Source: Clostridia bacterium | GTDB lineage: Bacteria > Bacillota > Clostridia > Oscillospirales > Acutalibacteraceae | Assembly (NCBI GenBank): GCA_017409265.1 | Contig: JAFQSY010000083.1 | Span: forward strand, 1 to 64,000 | Direction: 5' to 3' | Length of the DNA: 64,000 bases | Part shown: one piece after another, positions 33,120 to 44,896 of the stretch | Layout of the letters: the number at the start of each line of letters is the position of its first letter | Position numbering within the stretch: position 1 is the stretch's first letter | The notes under the pieces: model-generated | Told to the model about the DNA's origin: nothing | Databases searched by the model: none | Seen by the model: only the letters and a program-made list of their open reading frames with translations | Position numbers and translations under genes: made by a program

Positions 33120-34187
33120 ATGTTTGAAAAGCCCGCAGAATTAAAAAAGCTGTTTGAAGAAAAGATTGCAGGCGTTGCCGCAACCGCAGACGTTGAGCAG
33201 CTCCGAATCGAATTTCTCGGCAAAAAAGGCTCTGTTGCTGCTCTTATGCAGGAGCTTCGCAATGTTCCCAATGACCAGAAGAAAGAGGCAGGTCAGGCAA
33301 TAAACGAAACAAAGCAGTTCATTGAATCAGCAATAGCTGCAAAGCTTGAGGAGCTTAAGGCTCTCGAAGAGCAGAAGTTGATTGATGCTGCCGAAAGCTA
33401 TGACGAATCAATGCCTACCGATGCAGACCTCGGTTCATACCACCCCATCACTCTCGTAAGCCGTGATGTTGAAAACATCTTTTTGAGCATGGGCTTTGCG
33501 GTTGAGGATTATTCCGAAATCACAGACGACTATAACTGCTTCGAAGCTCTCAATATCCCCAAGCACCACCCCGCAAGAGATATGCAGGATACCTATTATT
33601 TGAGCACGGGTCAGCTTCTCAAGACTCATACCTCGGCTGCACAGAACACAATTCTCCGCAAGTATGCCTCGAATCTTGAAAACGGCAATCCAATCAGAGC
33701 AATTTTCCCCGGCAGATGCTTCAGAAACGAAAAAATTGACGCCTGCCACGAAAATACATTTTTCCAGATGGAAGGTATCATGGTTGATAAAGATATCTCC
33801 ATTTCAAACCTCATTTATTTCATGAAAACAATGCTTTCAGAGGTTTTTCAGAAGGATATCACCGTCAGACTCCGCCCCGGTTTCTTCCCCTTCGTTGAGC
33901 CCGGATTTGAGCTTGATATCCAATGCACAATCTGCAAGGGTGCAGGCTGCCCCTCATGTAAGGATTCAGGCTGGCTTGAGCTTTGCCCCTGCGGCATGAT
34001 TCATCCCAATGTTCTTACTGCAGCAGGCATTGACCCCGAAAAATACACCGGCTTTGCTTTCGGTCTCGGCATGACCCGTCTTGCAATGATGACTTACGGT
34101 GTTAAAGATATCCGTGTATTCAACAGCGGCAGCCTTAAGTCGCTTTCGCAGTTTGATGAAAAGCCTTTCACCAGACCCGAGAAATAA
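33120..34187 (+). CDS. pheS: Phenylalanine--tRNA ligase alpha subunit
   Basis: This 355-residue class II synthetase subunit has an N-terminal coiled coil (about 1-85) followed by the catalytic domain. Motif 2 is FPGRCFRNEKIDACHENTFF. The phenylalanine pocket segment is RPGFFPFVEPGFELDIQC, and motif 3 is GFAFGLGMTRLAMM. A four-cysteine insert (CTICKGAGCPSCKDSG) between them is found in many Firmicutes PheS proteins and could bind zinc. It forms an alpha2beta2 enzyme with PheT, whose gene follows 18 bases later. Expression is under the upstream T-box. Confidence 0.97.
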   Translation: MFEKPAELKKLFEEKIAGVAATADVEQLRIEFLGKKGSVAALMQELRNVPNDQKKEAGQAINETKQFIESAIAAKLEELKALEEQKLIDAAESYDESMPTDADLGSYHPITLVSRDVENIFLSMGFAVEDYSEITDDYNCFEALNIPKHHPARDMQDTYYLSTGQLLKTHTSAAQNTILRKYASNLENGNPIRAIFPGRCFRNEKIDACHENTFFQMEGIMVDKDISISNLIYFMKTMLSEVFQKDITVRLRPGFFPFVEPGFELDIQCTICKGAGCPSCKDSGWLELCPCGMIHPNVLTAAGIDPEKYTGFAFGLGMTRLAMMTYGVKDIRVFNSGSLKSLSQFDEKPFTRPEK

Positions 34188-34205
34188 TCAAGGAGGACAT
34201 AAGAA

Positions 34206-36569
34206 ATGTTTGTATCAATAAATTGGATTAAAGACTATGTTGACCTTGACGGTCTGGACATAAAAAAGCTTATCGAAAGCTTTACACTTGCAACCGCAGA
34301 GGTTGAGGATATAATCGAAAAGGGCGCAGACGTGCAGAATGTTGTTGTCGGCGAAATCCTTTCAATCGAAAACCATCCCAACTCGAAGAAGCTTCACCTT
34401 CTCAAGGTTGATGCAGGCGAAAAAATCTGCAATATCGTTTGCGGCGCACCCAATGTTGCAGTCGGTCAGAAGGTCGCTCTTGCACTTGCAGGCGGCAGAG
34501 TGTGCGGCGGCGAAATCAAGATTGCAACCGTTGCGGGCTATGAATCCGAGGGTATGTGCTGTTCCGAAAAAGAACTCGGACTGAGCGACGATAATTCGGG
34601 TATCATGGAGCTTGATCCTTCACTCAAAAACGGCACAAACATCAAGGATATTTTTCCTGTTGACGATATTATTTTTGAAGTTGATAATAAATCACTCACA
34701 AACCGTCCCGACCTCTGGGGTCACTACGGCATTGCAAGAGAATTTGCTGCTCTTGCAGGAAGAGAACTCAAGCCTCTTGAACTCGGTGACCTTTCCTATG
34801 ACGGCGACGAAAAGGTTGATGTTAAAATCGGCAGAGAAGATTTGGTTTACAGATATTCCTGCATAAAAATGGATAATATAACAAAGAACAAGAGCCCTCT
34901 TGACATGAGAATCCGCCTTTATTACTGCGGAATGAGAGGCATCAATCTTCTTGCAGACGTCACAAACTATATCATGCTTGAAATCGGTCAGCCGACTCAT
35001 GCATTCGCAGGCAGCGCAATTGATAATATCGTTGTCACAACTCCCGAAGAGAAGACAAAGTTCACAACTCTTGACGGTGTTGAAAGAGATATTGACGAAG
35101 AAACCCTTATGATTTGCAACGGCAATACACCTGTCGGCATCGCAGGTATCATGGGCGGTCTTGAATCCGAAATTGAAGACGATACAGGCTCCGTTGTTCT
35201 TGAAAGCGCAAACTTTGACGGTGTAAGCATCAGAAAGTCATCCTCAAGACTCGGCCACAGAACGGACGCAAGCGCAAGATATGAAAAGATGCTTGACCCC
35301 GAGCTTACAATGGATGCAGTCGGCAGATTTGTAAAGCTTGTCAAGGATATCGACAGCGGTGCAAGAGTTGCATCAAAGCTTACCGATGAATATGTGAGAA
35401 AATATCCCGAAATCACTCTTTCGTTTGATAAGAAATATGTTGACCGTTATACAGGTATTGATATCAGCAATGAGCAGATTAACAAAACTCTCACCGCTCT
35501 CGGCTTTGCCGTTGACTATAACAACGGCGAATATACCGTAAAGGTTCCCTCGTGGAGAGCTACCAAGGATGTTACAATCAAAGCTGATATCATCGAGGAA
35601 ATAACAAGAATTTACGGCTACGATAACTTTGAAATCACAACCACCAACAGCCCCTTAAAGCCTGTTCCCAACGATTATCCCAGACTTGAGGATAACGAAA
35701 TCAAGGATATGCTCGTTAAGAAGTACGGCTTCCATGAGGTACATTCCTATGTGTGGTGCGACGGCAGAAAATTCAAGAAGCTCGGTATTGAGGTTGAGGA
35801 TAATGTAAAGGTTCTCAATATTGAAAATTCCGATAACGGTGTTCTTCGAAATTCAATGCTTCCCACTCTTCTTTCAATGGTGCAGGAAAATAAGGATTTT
35901 GCCGACAGATACGGCATTTTTGAAATCGGCAGAGTTGTTGACGGCGTTAAGGCTGACGGTACAAGCAATGAGAGAAAGCATCTCGGAGTTGTTCTTTATG
36001 ACAAGAGCGGTAACGAAAAGGCTGTTTACCTCAAGGCTGTTGAAATCATTAATTGCCTCATCGGCACAATTAAGCAGAAGAAGGCGAGCTATAACAAGAT
36101 TGCACCCGAGCATGCATGGCAGCATCCCAAAAATACCGCTGAAATCCTTATTGACGGCAAAAAGGTCGGTGTTCTTTGTGCAATGCATCCCGCAAACCGT
36201 GCAAAGCTTGATAAGACCGCATGCGCTGTTTGCTTTGAAATTGACATGAACGATTTCAGCTCAATTGATGCAAACGCAATCAAATTCCGTGAGCCCAGCG
36301 CACAGCAGTCAACATGGTATGACCTTTCGCTTGTTCTTGCTGAAAACACAAAGTATTCCGATATTGCAGCATGCTGGGAAACTCTCAATATAGCAGAGCT
36401 TGAAAGCGTTAAGGTTATTGATACCTATGAAAAGGACGGCGTTAAGAGCATTACAATCCGACTTGTTTTTTCGGCTATGGACAGAACTCTTGAAATGGAA
36501 GAAGTTCAGGGTTGGATTGACTCAATTCTTGCTAATCTCGGTAAAATCGGAGTAAGCTTGAGAGCATAA
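34206..36569 (+). CDS. pheT: Phenylalanine--tRNA ligase beta subunit
   Basis: This 787-residue subunit has the standard long bacterial architecture. The order is an N-terminal tRNA-binding EMAP-like domain (about 40-150, VVGEILSIENHPNSKKLHLL), B5 and B3/4 editing domains, a catalytic-like core, and a C-terminal ferredoxin-fold anticodon-binding domain (about 690-787, FREPSAQQSTWYDLSLVLAE). It pairs with PheS to charge tRNA-Phe and edits mischarged Tyr. It is full length and co-transcribed from the T-box leader. No clear terminator follows. Confidence 0.97.
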   Translation: MFVSINWIKDYVDLDGLDIKKLIESFTLATAEVEDIIEKGADVQNVVVGEILSIENHPNSKKLHLLKVDAGEKICNIVCGAPNVAVGQKVALALAGGRVCGGEIKIATVAGYESEGMCCSEKELGLSDDNSGIMELDPSLKNGTNIKDIFPVDDIIFEVDNKSLTNRPDLWGHYGIAREFAALAGRELKPLELGDLSYDGDEKVDVKIGREDLVYRYSCIKMDNITKNKSPLDMRIRLYYCGMRGINLLADVTNYIMLEIGQPTHAFAGSAIDNIVVTTPEEKTKFTTLDGVERDIDEETLMICNGNTPVGIAGIMGGLESEIEDDTGSVVLESANFDGVSIRKSSSRLGHRTDASARYEKMLDPELTMDAVGRFVKLVKDIDSGARVASKLTDEYVRKYPEITLSFDKKYVDRYTGIDISNEQINKTLTALGFAVDYNNGEYTVKVPSWRATKDVTIKADIIEEITRIYGYDNFEITTTNSPLKPVPNDYPRLEDNEIKDMLVKKYGFHEVHSYVWCDGRKFKKLGIEVEDNVKVLNIENSDNGVLRNSMLPTLLSMVQENKDFADRYGIFEIGRVVDGVKADGTSNERKHLGVVLYDKSGNEKAVYLKAVEIINCLIGTIKQKKASYNKIAPEHAWQHPKNTAEILIDGKKVGVLCAMHPANRAKLDKTACAVCFEIDMNDFSSIDANAIKFREPSAQQSTWYDLSLVLAENTKYSDIAACWETLNIAELESVKVIDTYEKDGVKSITIRLVFSAMDRTLEMEEVQGWIDSILANLGKIGVSLRA

Positions 36570-36613
36570 TAATATCATAATTGTAAACAATAATCATTAA
36601 TTTTTGAAAAAAC

Positions 36614-36643
36614 CTTGTTTTATTTTAAAATGTGTTATATAAT
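36614..36643 (+). promoter_or_regulatory. Probable promoter of ireB
   Basis: TTGTTT (36614-36619), 18 bases, TATAAT (36638-36643). Read-through from pheT is also possible. Confidence 0.6.
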
Positions 36644-36667
36644 AATCTGGTAACGGAGGTGACCGAA

Positions 36668-36916
36668 TTGACTGATAAAACAATTAAATTTTCAATCAAG
36701 GACGAAAACGAAACAGAGATGAAGAAAAATCTTCTCGCTGTTTATGAGGCTTTGAATGAAAAGGGTTATAACTCAATCAGCCAGATTGTCGGCTATATCC
36801 TCTCCGAGGACCCGACCTATATAACAACACACAATAATGCACGCAGCCTCGTCAGAAGGCTTGACAGAGATGAACTTCTTCAGGCAATGGTAAAGTGCTA
36901 TCTCGGTATTAAATAA
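36668..36916 (+). CDS. ireB: IreB-family regulatory phosphoprotein (UPF0297)
   Basis: This 82-residue protein closely matches the IreB/YrzL family, with TIKFSIKDENE at the N-terminus and the core YNSISQIVGYILSEDPTYIT followed by HNNARSLVRRLDRDEL. In Enterococcus, IreB is a target of the PASTA kinase IreK and phosphatase IreP and modulates envelope stress and cephalosporin tolerance. I start it at TTG 36668, which is 5 bases after GGAGGTGA; an upstream reading from 36632 would run through that site. The usual downstream neighbours ruvX and DUF1292 are absent; an unknown gene follows instead. Confidence 0.93.
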   Translation: MTDKTIKFSIKDENETEMKKNLLAVYEALNEKGYNSISQIVGYILSEDPTYITTHNNARSLVRRLDRDELLQAMVKCYLGIK

Positions 36917-36934
36917 TCTTGGAGGAGTGACATT

Positions 36935-37225
36935 ATGGCAAAGAAAAAGTTTCTTATGTATAAAGGCAAGCCGCTTGTCAGAAGCGGAAAGACCATTTAT
37001 TACGGCTTTATGAGTGACCCTTATGTTGTTATTATGCAGATAACAAGTACCCGTGAGGTTAAGGGTGTTGAGGTTGCAGACAGAGTTGTTGTTCAGCTTG
37101 TAAATACCGATCCTGACGTAAGAATGAAGGATAAAATCGTTAAAAAAGCTGAACGCAGAGGTCTTTACAGTGCAATGGATATCGGCTGTATCTGGCTCGA
37201 AAGAGAACTCAAAGAAACTGCATAA
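36935..37225 (+). CDS. Conserved-looking small protein of unknown function
   Basis: I do not recognise a named family for this 96-residue protein. It is basic at the N-terminus (MAKKKFLMYKGKPLVRSGK) and appears to be a compact mostly beta fold. It has no signal peptide and no membrane segment. A clear GGAGG site precedes the ATG, codon use matches its neighbours, and it is 18 bases after ireB, so it is a genuine co-transcribed gene. Its position next to ireB suggests a role in the same envelope-stress or cell-division context, but this is only guilt by association. Confidence 0.8.
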   Translation: MAKKKFLMYKGKPLVRSGKTIYYGFMSDPYVVIMQITSTREVKGVEVADRVVVQLVNTDPDVRMKDKIVKKAERRGLYSAMDIGCIWLERELKETA

Positions 37226-37233
37226 CAAAAATT

Positions 37234-37266
37234 TAACGGGCGTACCCAATCGGGTACGCCCGTTTT
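37234..37266. terminator. Terminator after the ireB operon
   Basis: A 13-bp stem AACGGGCGTACCC (37234-37246) pairs with 37251-37264 with one bulged C; the loop is AATC and TTTT follows. It also serves the converging YwlG gene. Confidence 0.88.
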
Positions 37267-37272
37267 GTATAC

Positions 37273-37809
37273 TTATTCGTATTTCGCTCTTTCACCGCCG
37301 ATATATTTCGGTCTTGTTTTTGCCGCCGAAAGTTTTGCTTCGCCGATTGTGTTGCTTTCCAGTCGGAGAGGTACGGCAACTCTTTTGAGATGCATTCCGA
37401 TAAGCGTTGTGCCGATATCAATTCCGGCATCAGCCTTAATTTCTTCAACTGCAACGGGATTTTTCATTGTATGCCATGCTGCCGTTGCAAATGAACCGCC
37501 TGCATGCGGGTGAGGAACAACGCAGACCTGCTCAAGTCCGAGAGCATCTGCTTTCTCTTTTTCAATTATAATTGCTCTGTTAAGGTGCTCACAACATTGT
37601 GCAGCAATATATATACCTTTTTCTGCAAAAGCGGAATTGAGTCCGCTGAAGATTTCCTGCGCAACTTCAAGAGTGCCGCTTGTGCCTATTTTTTCTCCGA
37701 TAACCTCGCTCGTTGAGCAGCCGATAACGGCAATGTCTCCGTATTTCAATTCAGCTTTTTCGATAAGCTCCTGAGCGGCTGAACGTGACTGAACATAAAT
37801 ATCATTCAT
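37273..37809 (-). CDS. ywlG: YwlG/DUF436 (TIGR01440) family protein
   Basis: This 178-residue protein of the DUF436 family has the hallmark segments VIGCSTSEVIGEKIGT, AAQCCEHLNRAI and PHPHAGGSFATAAW, with GTTLIGMHLKRVAVP near the end. The Rossmann-like fold and conserved Cys/His residues suggest a hydrolase or transferase, but no reaction is established that I can cite. In Bacillus it sits in the upp-glyA region. Here it is 6 bases after an ECF transporter S-component and shares its promoter. Confidence 0.9.
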   Translation of the reverse strand: MNDIYVQSRSAAQELIEKAELKYGDIAVIGCSTSEVIGEKIGTSGTLEVAQEIFSGLNSAFAEKGIYIAAQCCEHLNRAIIIEKEKADALGLEQVCVVPHPHAGGSFATAAWHTMKNPVAVEEIKADAGIDIGTTLIGMHLKRVAVPLRLESNTIGEAKLSAAKTRPKYIGGERAKYE

Positions 37810-37815
37810 AATGTA

Positions 37816-38340
37816 TTATCCTTTTCTGAAAAATTCGGTGAGTGTTTTGCTTTTTGAGATTGCAGATGAAACAGCAAGTGCTGCGATTATGCCGACAGTT
37901 CCCTGCATAACATTTGAAAAAATACTGCCTGCTGCTGCGATTCCGTAGTCGAGAATAATGGCTTCATAGCCGAAATATCCGAGTACCATTATTGTTTCTG
38001 CCATAAATCCGGAACAAAGCTTTGACGCAATGGGAGCTTTGCCTTTAAAAGCTTTTATGACAAAGTAAACCGAAAGCGCCATAAGTGCTTTTATAATAAA
38101 AGTTGCAGGTGCATACTGGGCATAGCCTGAAAGAATATCTGCGAGCGCAGAGCCGAGACCTGCTGCAAGCGCGCCGTAAACAGGACCGAGAAGCATTCCG
38201 GACAGAATAACAAAGCAATCGCCGAGATTGAAATATCCGTTTGTTGCGGGAGAGGGGATTTTTACAACAAATGTTGCAACGCAGATTATTGCCGCAAAAA
38301 GAGCTGCGGTTACAAGTATCTGTATTTTTTTGAGTTTCAT
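37816..38340 (-). CDS. ECF transporter S (substrate-capture) component
   Basis: This 174-residue integral membrane protein has about six helices and the S-component pattern: an AALFAAIICVATF helix, then GYFNLGDCFVILSGMLLGP followed by GALAAGLGSALADILSG. S-components bind a vitamin or related micronutrient and use a shared EcfAAT energising module encoded elsewhere. The sequence falls in the riboflavin/pantothenate-like DUF1393 group, but the substrate cannot be assigned with certainty. A TTGAAA-17-TATACT promoter lies upstream and ywlG downstream. Confidence 0.85.
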   Translation of the reverse strand: MKLKKIQILVTAALFAAIICVATFVVKIPSPATNGYFNLGDCFVILSGMLLGPVYGALAAGLGSALADILSGYAQYAPATFIIKALMALSVYFVIKAFKGKAPIASKLCSGFMAETIMVLGYFGYEAIILDYGIAAAGSIFSNVMQGTVGIIAALAVSSAISKSKTLTEFFRKG

Positions 38341-38373
38341 TTAAGTTTTCCTCTTTTTATTTGAACTAAATAA

Positions 38374-38402
38374 AGTATAATCCAAAAGAAGTTGTTTTTC
38401 AA
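38374..38402 (-). promoter_or_regulatory. Promoter of the ECF-ywlG operon
   Basis: On the minus strand TTGAAA (38402-38397), 17 bases, TATACT (38379-38374). Confidence 0.8.
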
Positions 38403-38438
38403 GATGTGCGCTGTTGTGTTTTTTAACAATAATTTATC

Positions 38439-38467
38439 TTGAAAATGAGGTTACTATGTGATATAAA
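38439..38467 (+). promoter_or_regulatory. Promoter of the large beta-galactosidase gene
   Basis: TTGAAA (38439-38444), 17 bases, TATAAA (38462-38467). Confidence 0.8.
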
Positions 38468-38485
38468 TTAAAGTGTAAAATATAA

Positions 38486-41512
<3,027 letters not shown>

Positions 41513-41519
41513 ATATAAG

Positions 41520-41547
41520 AAAAACGGTGGAGAAATCCACCGTTTTT
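41520..41547. terminator. Bidirectional terminator
   Basis: A perfect 12-bp stem AAAAACGGTGGA/TCCACCGTTTTT with a GAAA tetraloop lies between two converging genes. Confidence 0.93.
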
Positions 41548-41548
41548 G

Positions 41549-42820
41549 TTATCTGTTCTTTCTTTTGAGAAACTCCTCGTATAGTTTTTGCTTCATTTCA
41601 TCGCTGTATTCATAGCACCAGAGGTTGAAAATTCCGTTGAAATCCTCAAAGGTTTCGTCGGGATATATTTTTGTCTGCCCGAAAACATAGGGCAGGGGGA
41701 TTTCAGCCGTGCCGTTTGAAGCGATGTGATATTCCTTTGCAAGGTCAATGGCAACTCTGTTTGCTTCCTGACGGGGATATTCCTCGTCAAATTTGATTTG
41801 AGTTACCGCAAAAAGAGCACATTCTGCGTTTGCAAGGCGATAGAACTCGGGCGAAGTTCCCGAGTGACCGTGGTGAGAGACCTGAACAACATCACATTTA
41901 AGATAATCACCGTAACGGCGGAGCATAACCTTGTCGCTTTCGGCGGAAGCATCGCCGGGGAAAAGTACCTTGCAGCCCTCGGCGGTCATCATCAGCGCGG
42001 TTGAGGAATTGTTGAAATCCTCCATGGAATGAGGAAAAACATCCTCATGAGTACAGAGTACAACAAATTCAAGATTTCTTACATAGAAGCGCTGACCCGT
42101 GTGAAGATTGATTTTTTTAATATCCGTTGCTTCTCTGACAACTCTCTCAAAGCGTTCAGTCATTGCATAGTTGCATTCTCCCCAATAATGGGCATCTCTG
42201 TGGTCGGCGGCAGGAAAATTATAGTATACTGCCTCAATATCTATTTCGCTGCGGTGATATTCAACAATATCAAGGAATTTTGCAACATGATCCTCATGGC
42301 AATGTGAGAAAAACCAACCTGCAACAACGGGCTTTTTGCCGCCGCTGTGTTTTTTCAGAAATTCAATTATTCGGGTGTCATCATTGACCGAATACATATG
42401 TGCGCTGTCAATAACAAAAAAGCTGCCGTCTTTGCATCTTACGGCGTAAAACATTCCGCAGTCGATAAGAGTATGGTCAACTTCAAACTGCCAAAGAGTG
42501 GTTTTTGCCGTGTCGGCACAGTTTTCGGGTTTGGTGCTGTAAGGTGTAGTGTTAGGGTCTGCAACAAGCCTTAATGCCTTTTCACTTTCGCAGTAATAAA
42601 CGTGTGCGGTAACAGCTGAACGGTATGTTCTGTGATAATTTTCTTTTATGTTGTGTTCGTCAAAAAGAATAAATCCCGCATTTTCAAGAAGCGAGCATTG
42701 GAGGTTGTATTCAGCATTTGTGCAGTCGTCAAAAAGCAGCATTTCGCAGCCCTTGCTGCAATCGTATCGCCCCGAGGTTCCTTTTTTTATGACGGGTATA
42801 TCATCAAAAATGTTTTTCAT
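41549..42820 (-). CDS. MBL-fold metallo-hydrolase (ComEC-like) with N-terminal extension
   Basis: This 423-residue cytoplasmic protein has the metallo-beta-lactamase fold from about residue 120, with the dinuclear metal motif SHCHEDH at 172-178 and VLFPGDASAESD and VSHHGHSG supplying further ligands. The last two resemble ComEC-type hydrolase domains. About 110 residues precede the fold and are of unknown structure. No signal peptide is present. The substrate is unknown; nucleic-acid, phosphodiester or acyl-ester bonds are all possible for this fold. It has its own TTGAGT-17-TATAAT promoter and is monocistronic. Confidence 0.82.
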   Translation of the reverse strand: MKNIFDDIPVIKKGTSGRYDCSKGCEMLLFDDCTNAEYNLQCSLLENAGFILFDEHNIKENYHRTYRSAVTAHVYYCESEKALRLVADPNTTPYSTKPENCADTAKTTLWQFEVDHTLIDCGMFYAVRCKDGSFFVIDSAHMYSVNDDTRIIEFLKKHSGGKKPVVAGWFFSHCHEDHVAKFLDIVEYHRSEIDIEAVYYNFPAADHRDAHYWGECNYAMTERFERVVREATDIKKINLHTGQRFYVRNLEFVVLCTHEDVFPHSMEDFNNSSTALMMTAEGCKVLFPGDASAESDKVMLRRYGDYLKCDVVQVSHHGHSGTSPEFYRLANAECALFAVTQIKFDEEYPRQEANRVAIDLAKEYHIASNGTAEIPLPYVFGQTKIYPDETFEDFNGIFNLWCYEYSDEMKQKLYEEFLKRKNR

Positions 42821-42850
42821 TTAATCACCTGCATTGAATTATATGGCATA

Positions 42851-42879
42851 ATTATATCATTGACAGAATGCAAACTCAA
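42851..42879 (-). promoter_or_regulatory. Promoter of the MBL hydrolase gene
   Basis: On the minus strand TTGAGT (42879-42874), 17 bases, TATAAT (42856-42851). Confidence 0.8.
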
Positions 42880-42918
42880 CAGCAATTTTGAATTAATTGT
42901 AAAAGAATAGCATAAAAG

Positions 42919-42947
42919 TTGCGTGGGACAGATGAATATGATATTAT
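42919..42947 (+). promoter_or_regulatory. Promoter of the secreted lipase-like gene
   Basis: TTGCGT (42919-42924), 17 bases, TATTAT (42942-42947). Confidence 0.7.
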
Positions 42948-42981
42948 GTTATTGTAGAAAATTTTTACCGGAGGTGATTAC

Positions 42982-44859
42982 TTGAAGAAGCTTGTTTGCA
43001 TAATGCTTTGTGTGTTGATGCTTGTTTCGTGCTGCGTTGTCCCGTCATTTGCAGCTGAAAAGAAAAACGAAAACCCTACAATTCTTATTTCGGGATTTCT
43101 TTGTTCGCAGCTTTATTTTAATTATGGTACGGCTGATGAAACGAATATTTGGAAGGCTATGATGAAAAGAGCTGTTGATTGTATGGGTGATGAGCTTTTG
43201 ACAGTAGTCAGCTCACTTGCAAAGTTTGCAATAGGAAAAGACGTTGAGTTTGGCGAAGCTTTGGGAGACGGTGCAGAGTATGTGCTTGATTTGTTCAGCT
43301 GTAATCCCGACGGCAGCTCGAAATATGAGCTTTCTCACTATCCGAATAATCCCGAAACATCGAATCTCGATTATATGTATAAAAACGGACTTGAAGACAG
43401 ACTCTATGAAAAGAATTTCTGTAAGTTTCTTTCAAAGAGGGCAGACCCTAAACTCATTTATTGCTTCCAGTATGATTCGCGTATGGATGCAATAACCGTT
43501 GCGCATCAGCTTCGGAATTTTATAAACGAAGTCAAAGAATATAACAATGCTGAAAAGGTGAATATCTTCGCTTTGAGTTTCGGCGGTCTTATAACATCAA
43601 CTTATTTAACTCTTTTTGAGAGTGAAAAATCCGTTGAAAAGGTTGTTATGAGTGTTCCTGCAATCGGCGGAACGAATATTCCGGACAGACTTTTCAGAGG
43701 GAATATTAATCTTCCTGCTGAAGATTTGATAAAATTTTTTGAAACAATTCTTGGCGGAGAGAGCAATTTTGCGAGGTTTTTTGAGAATGATGAAACAGAA
43801 AGACTGAATACCGTTATTTCGGCTGCATCTGAAAGCATTCGTGAATCTCTTTTATGCTGGGGCAGTATATGGTCGCTGTGCTCAACAGACCTCTATGAAA
43901 ATCTTAAAAATGAGTATCTTGACCCGATTGAAAATTCAAAGATAATAAATAACAATGATTTTCTGCACTATGAGCTTAAGCCGCAATTTACCGAGATTTA
44001 CAATCGAATTATCGAAAACGGAGGCTCGGTTTCGATTCTCTGCGCAACGGGCAGCGAACTGGTTGCAGGCGGAGAGTATAACGGCGATGTTATTCTTCCT
44101 GCCGAAAAGGTGAGCGGTGCGTTTTGTGCTCCGTTCGGAATGAGATTTGCCGACGGATATTCGGGAATCCGCAAGTCATGCGCAAATCCTTCTCACAACC
44201 ATGTTTCTCCTTCAATGCAGATTGATGCGTCAAGCGCTTATCTTCCCGAAAACACATGGTTTATTGATGGTCAGTATCACGGGCAGTATTATTATGAAGA
44301 ATATACCCGTTCACTTGTTGAAAAGCTTTTATTTACCGATGAGATAAAAGATGTATATTCAAACCCGGACTATCCTCAATTTGAAAGTTCAAACAATGCT
44401 TACCGAAATCTTCACGTTGAATTTGACAGCAGCAGTTCGGGATATTTGTGTGATGATGATTCATTGCTTGAGGTTGAAAATCTGTCCGATAAAAATTATA
44501 TAAATCTTCTCTCTATAACATCAAAAGGCGTGCAGCTTGATTTTGATTTGTCGGGCAGCGGGATTTTAGAGCCCGGCGAAAAAATATCTGTCAGCTTCAG
44601 CGGAGTTATACCGAAAGTCGGCTCCAAAGCGACTCAAATAACGGTCAGTTATATTGAATTTGGCAGCGCAAACCCGTTTTGTGTAACCGATTTTGATGTT
44701 ATGATTGATAACGGAGAATCAGATGAAGGCAAAGAAGTTTTTGTTGCTGCTGAATTTGATAATGATTTCAAAGAATCAATTCCCGAATCTCTTTATAACA
44801 TTCTTGTGAAGCTTTCTTTGCGTCAGTTTGCAGAGTGTATTTATAATTTGTTTAGCTAA
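42982..44859 (+). CDS. Secreted LCAT/lipase-like alpha/beta hydrolase
   Basis: This 625-residue exported protein has a signal peptide at about 1-24 (KKLVCIMLCVLMLVS core, cleavage near SFAA). The hydrolase region starts NPTILISGFLCSQLYF, like LCAT/PGAP1-type acyltransferases and lipases. The nucleophile elbow is ALSFG with S199, an Ala in place of the usual first Gly. A candidate catalytic His lies in DGQYHGQYY near residue 433. The last 150 residues (about 470-600) look like a beta-sandwich accessory domain. Start is TTG 42982 with GGAGGTGAT just upstream. The substrate may be a lipid or ester in the gut environment; unproven. Confidence 0.75.
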   Translation: MKKLVCIMLCVLMLVSCCVVPSFAAEKKNENPTILISGFLCSQLYFNYGTADETNIWKAMMKRAVDCMGDELLTVVSSLAKFAIGKDVEFGEALGDGAEYVLDLFSCNPDGSSKYELSHYPNNPETSNLDYMYKNGLEDRLYEKNFCKFLSKRADPKLIYCFQYDSRMDAITVAHQLRNFINEVKEYNNAEKVNIFALSFGGLITSTYLTLFESEKSVEKVVMSVPAIGGTNIPDRLFRGNINLPAEDLIKFFETILGGESNFARFFENDETERLNTVISAASESIRESLLCWGSIWSLCSTDLYENLKNEYLDPIENSKIINNNDFLHYELKPQFTEIYNRIIENGGSVSILCATGSELVAGGEYNGDVILPAEKVSGAFCAPFGMRFADGYSGIRKSCANPSHNHVSPSMQIDASSAYLPENTWFIDGQYHGQYYYEEYTRSLVEKLLFTDEIKDVYSNPDYPQFESSNNAYRNLHVEFDSSSSGYLCDDDSLLEVENLSDKNYINLLSITSKGVQLDFDLSGSGILEPGEKISVSFSGVIPKVGSKATQITVSYIEFGSANPFCVTDFDVMIDNGESDEGKEVFVAAEFDNDFKESIPESLYNILVKLSLRQFAECIYNLFS

Positions 44860-44864
44860 TAACA

Positions 44865-44892
44865 AAGCTCCGAGGCACATGCTTCGGAGCTT
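44865..44892. terminator. Bidirectional terminator
   Basis: A 12-bp stem (44865-44876 with 44881-44892, one G-U pair) with loop ACAT lies between converging genes. Confidence 0.88.
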
Positions 44893-44896
44893 AACT

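Noticed and set aside
36577..36590. AATTGTAAAC sequence resembling half of the blaI-type operator downstream of pheT
   Set aside because: Only one half is present, the dyad is broken and the region is AT-rich, so chance is the simpler explanation.
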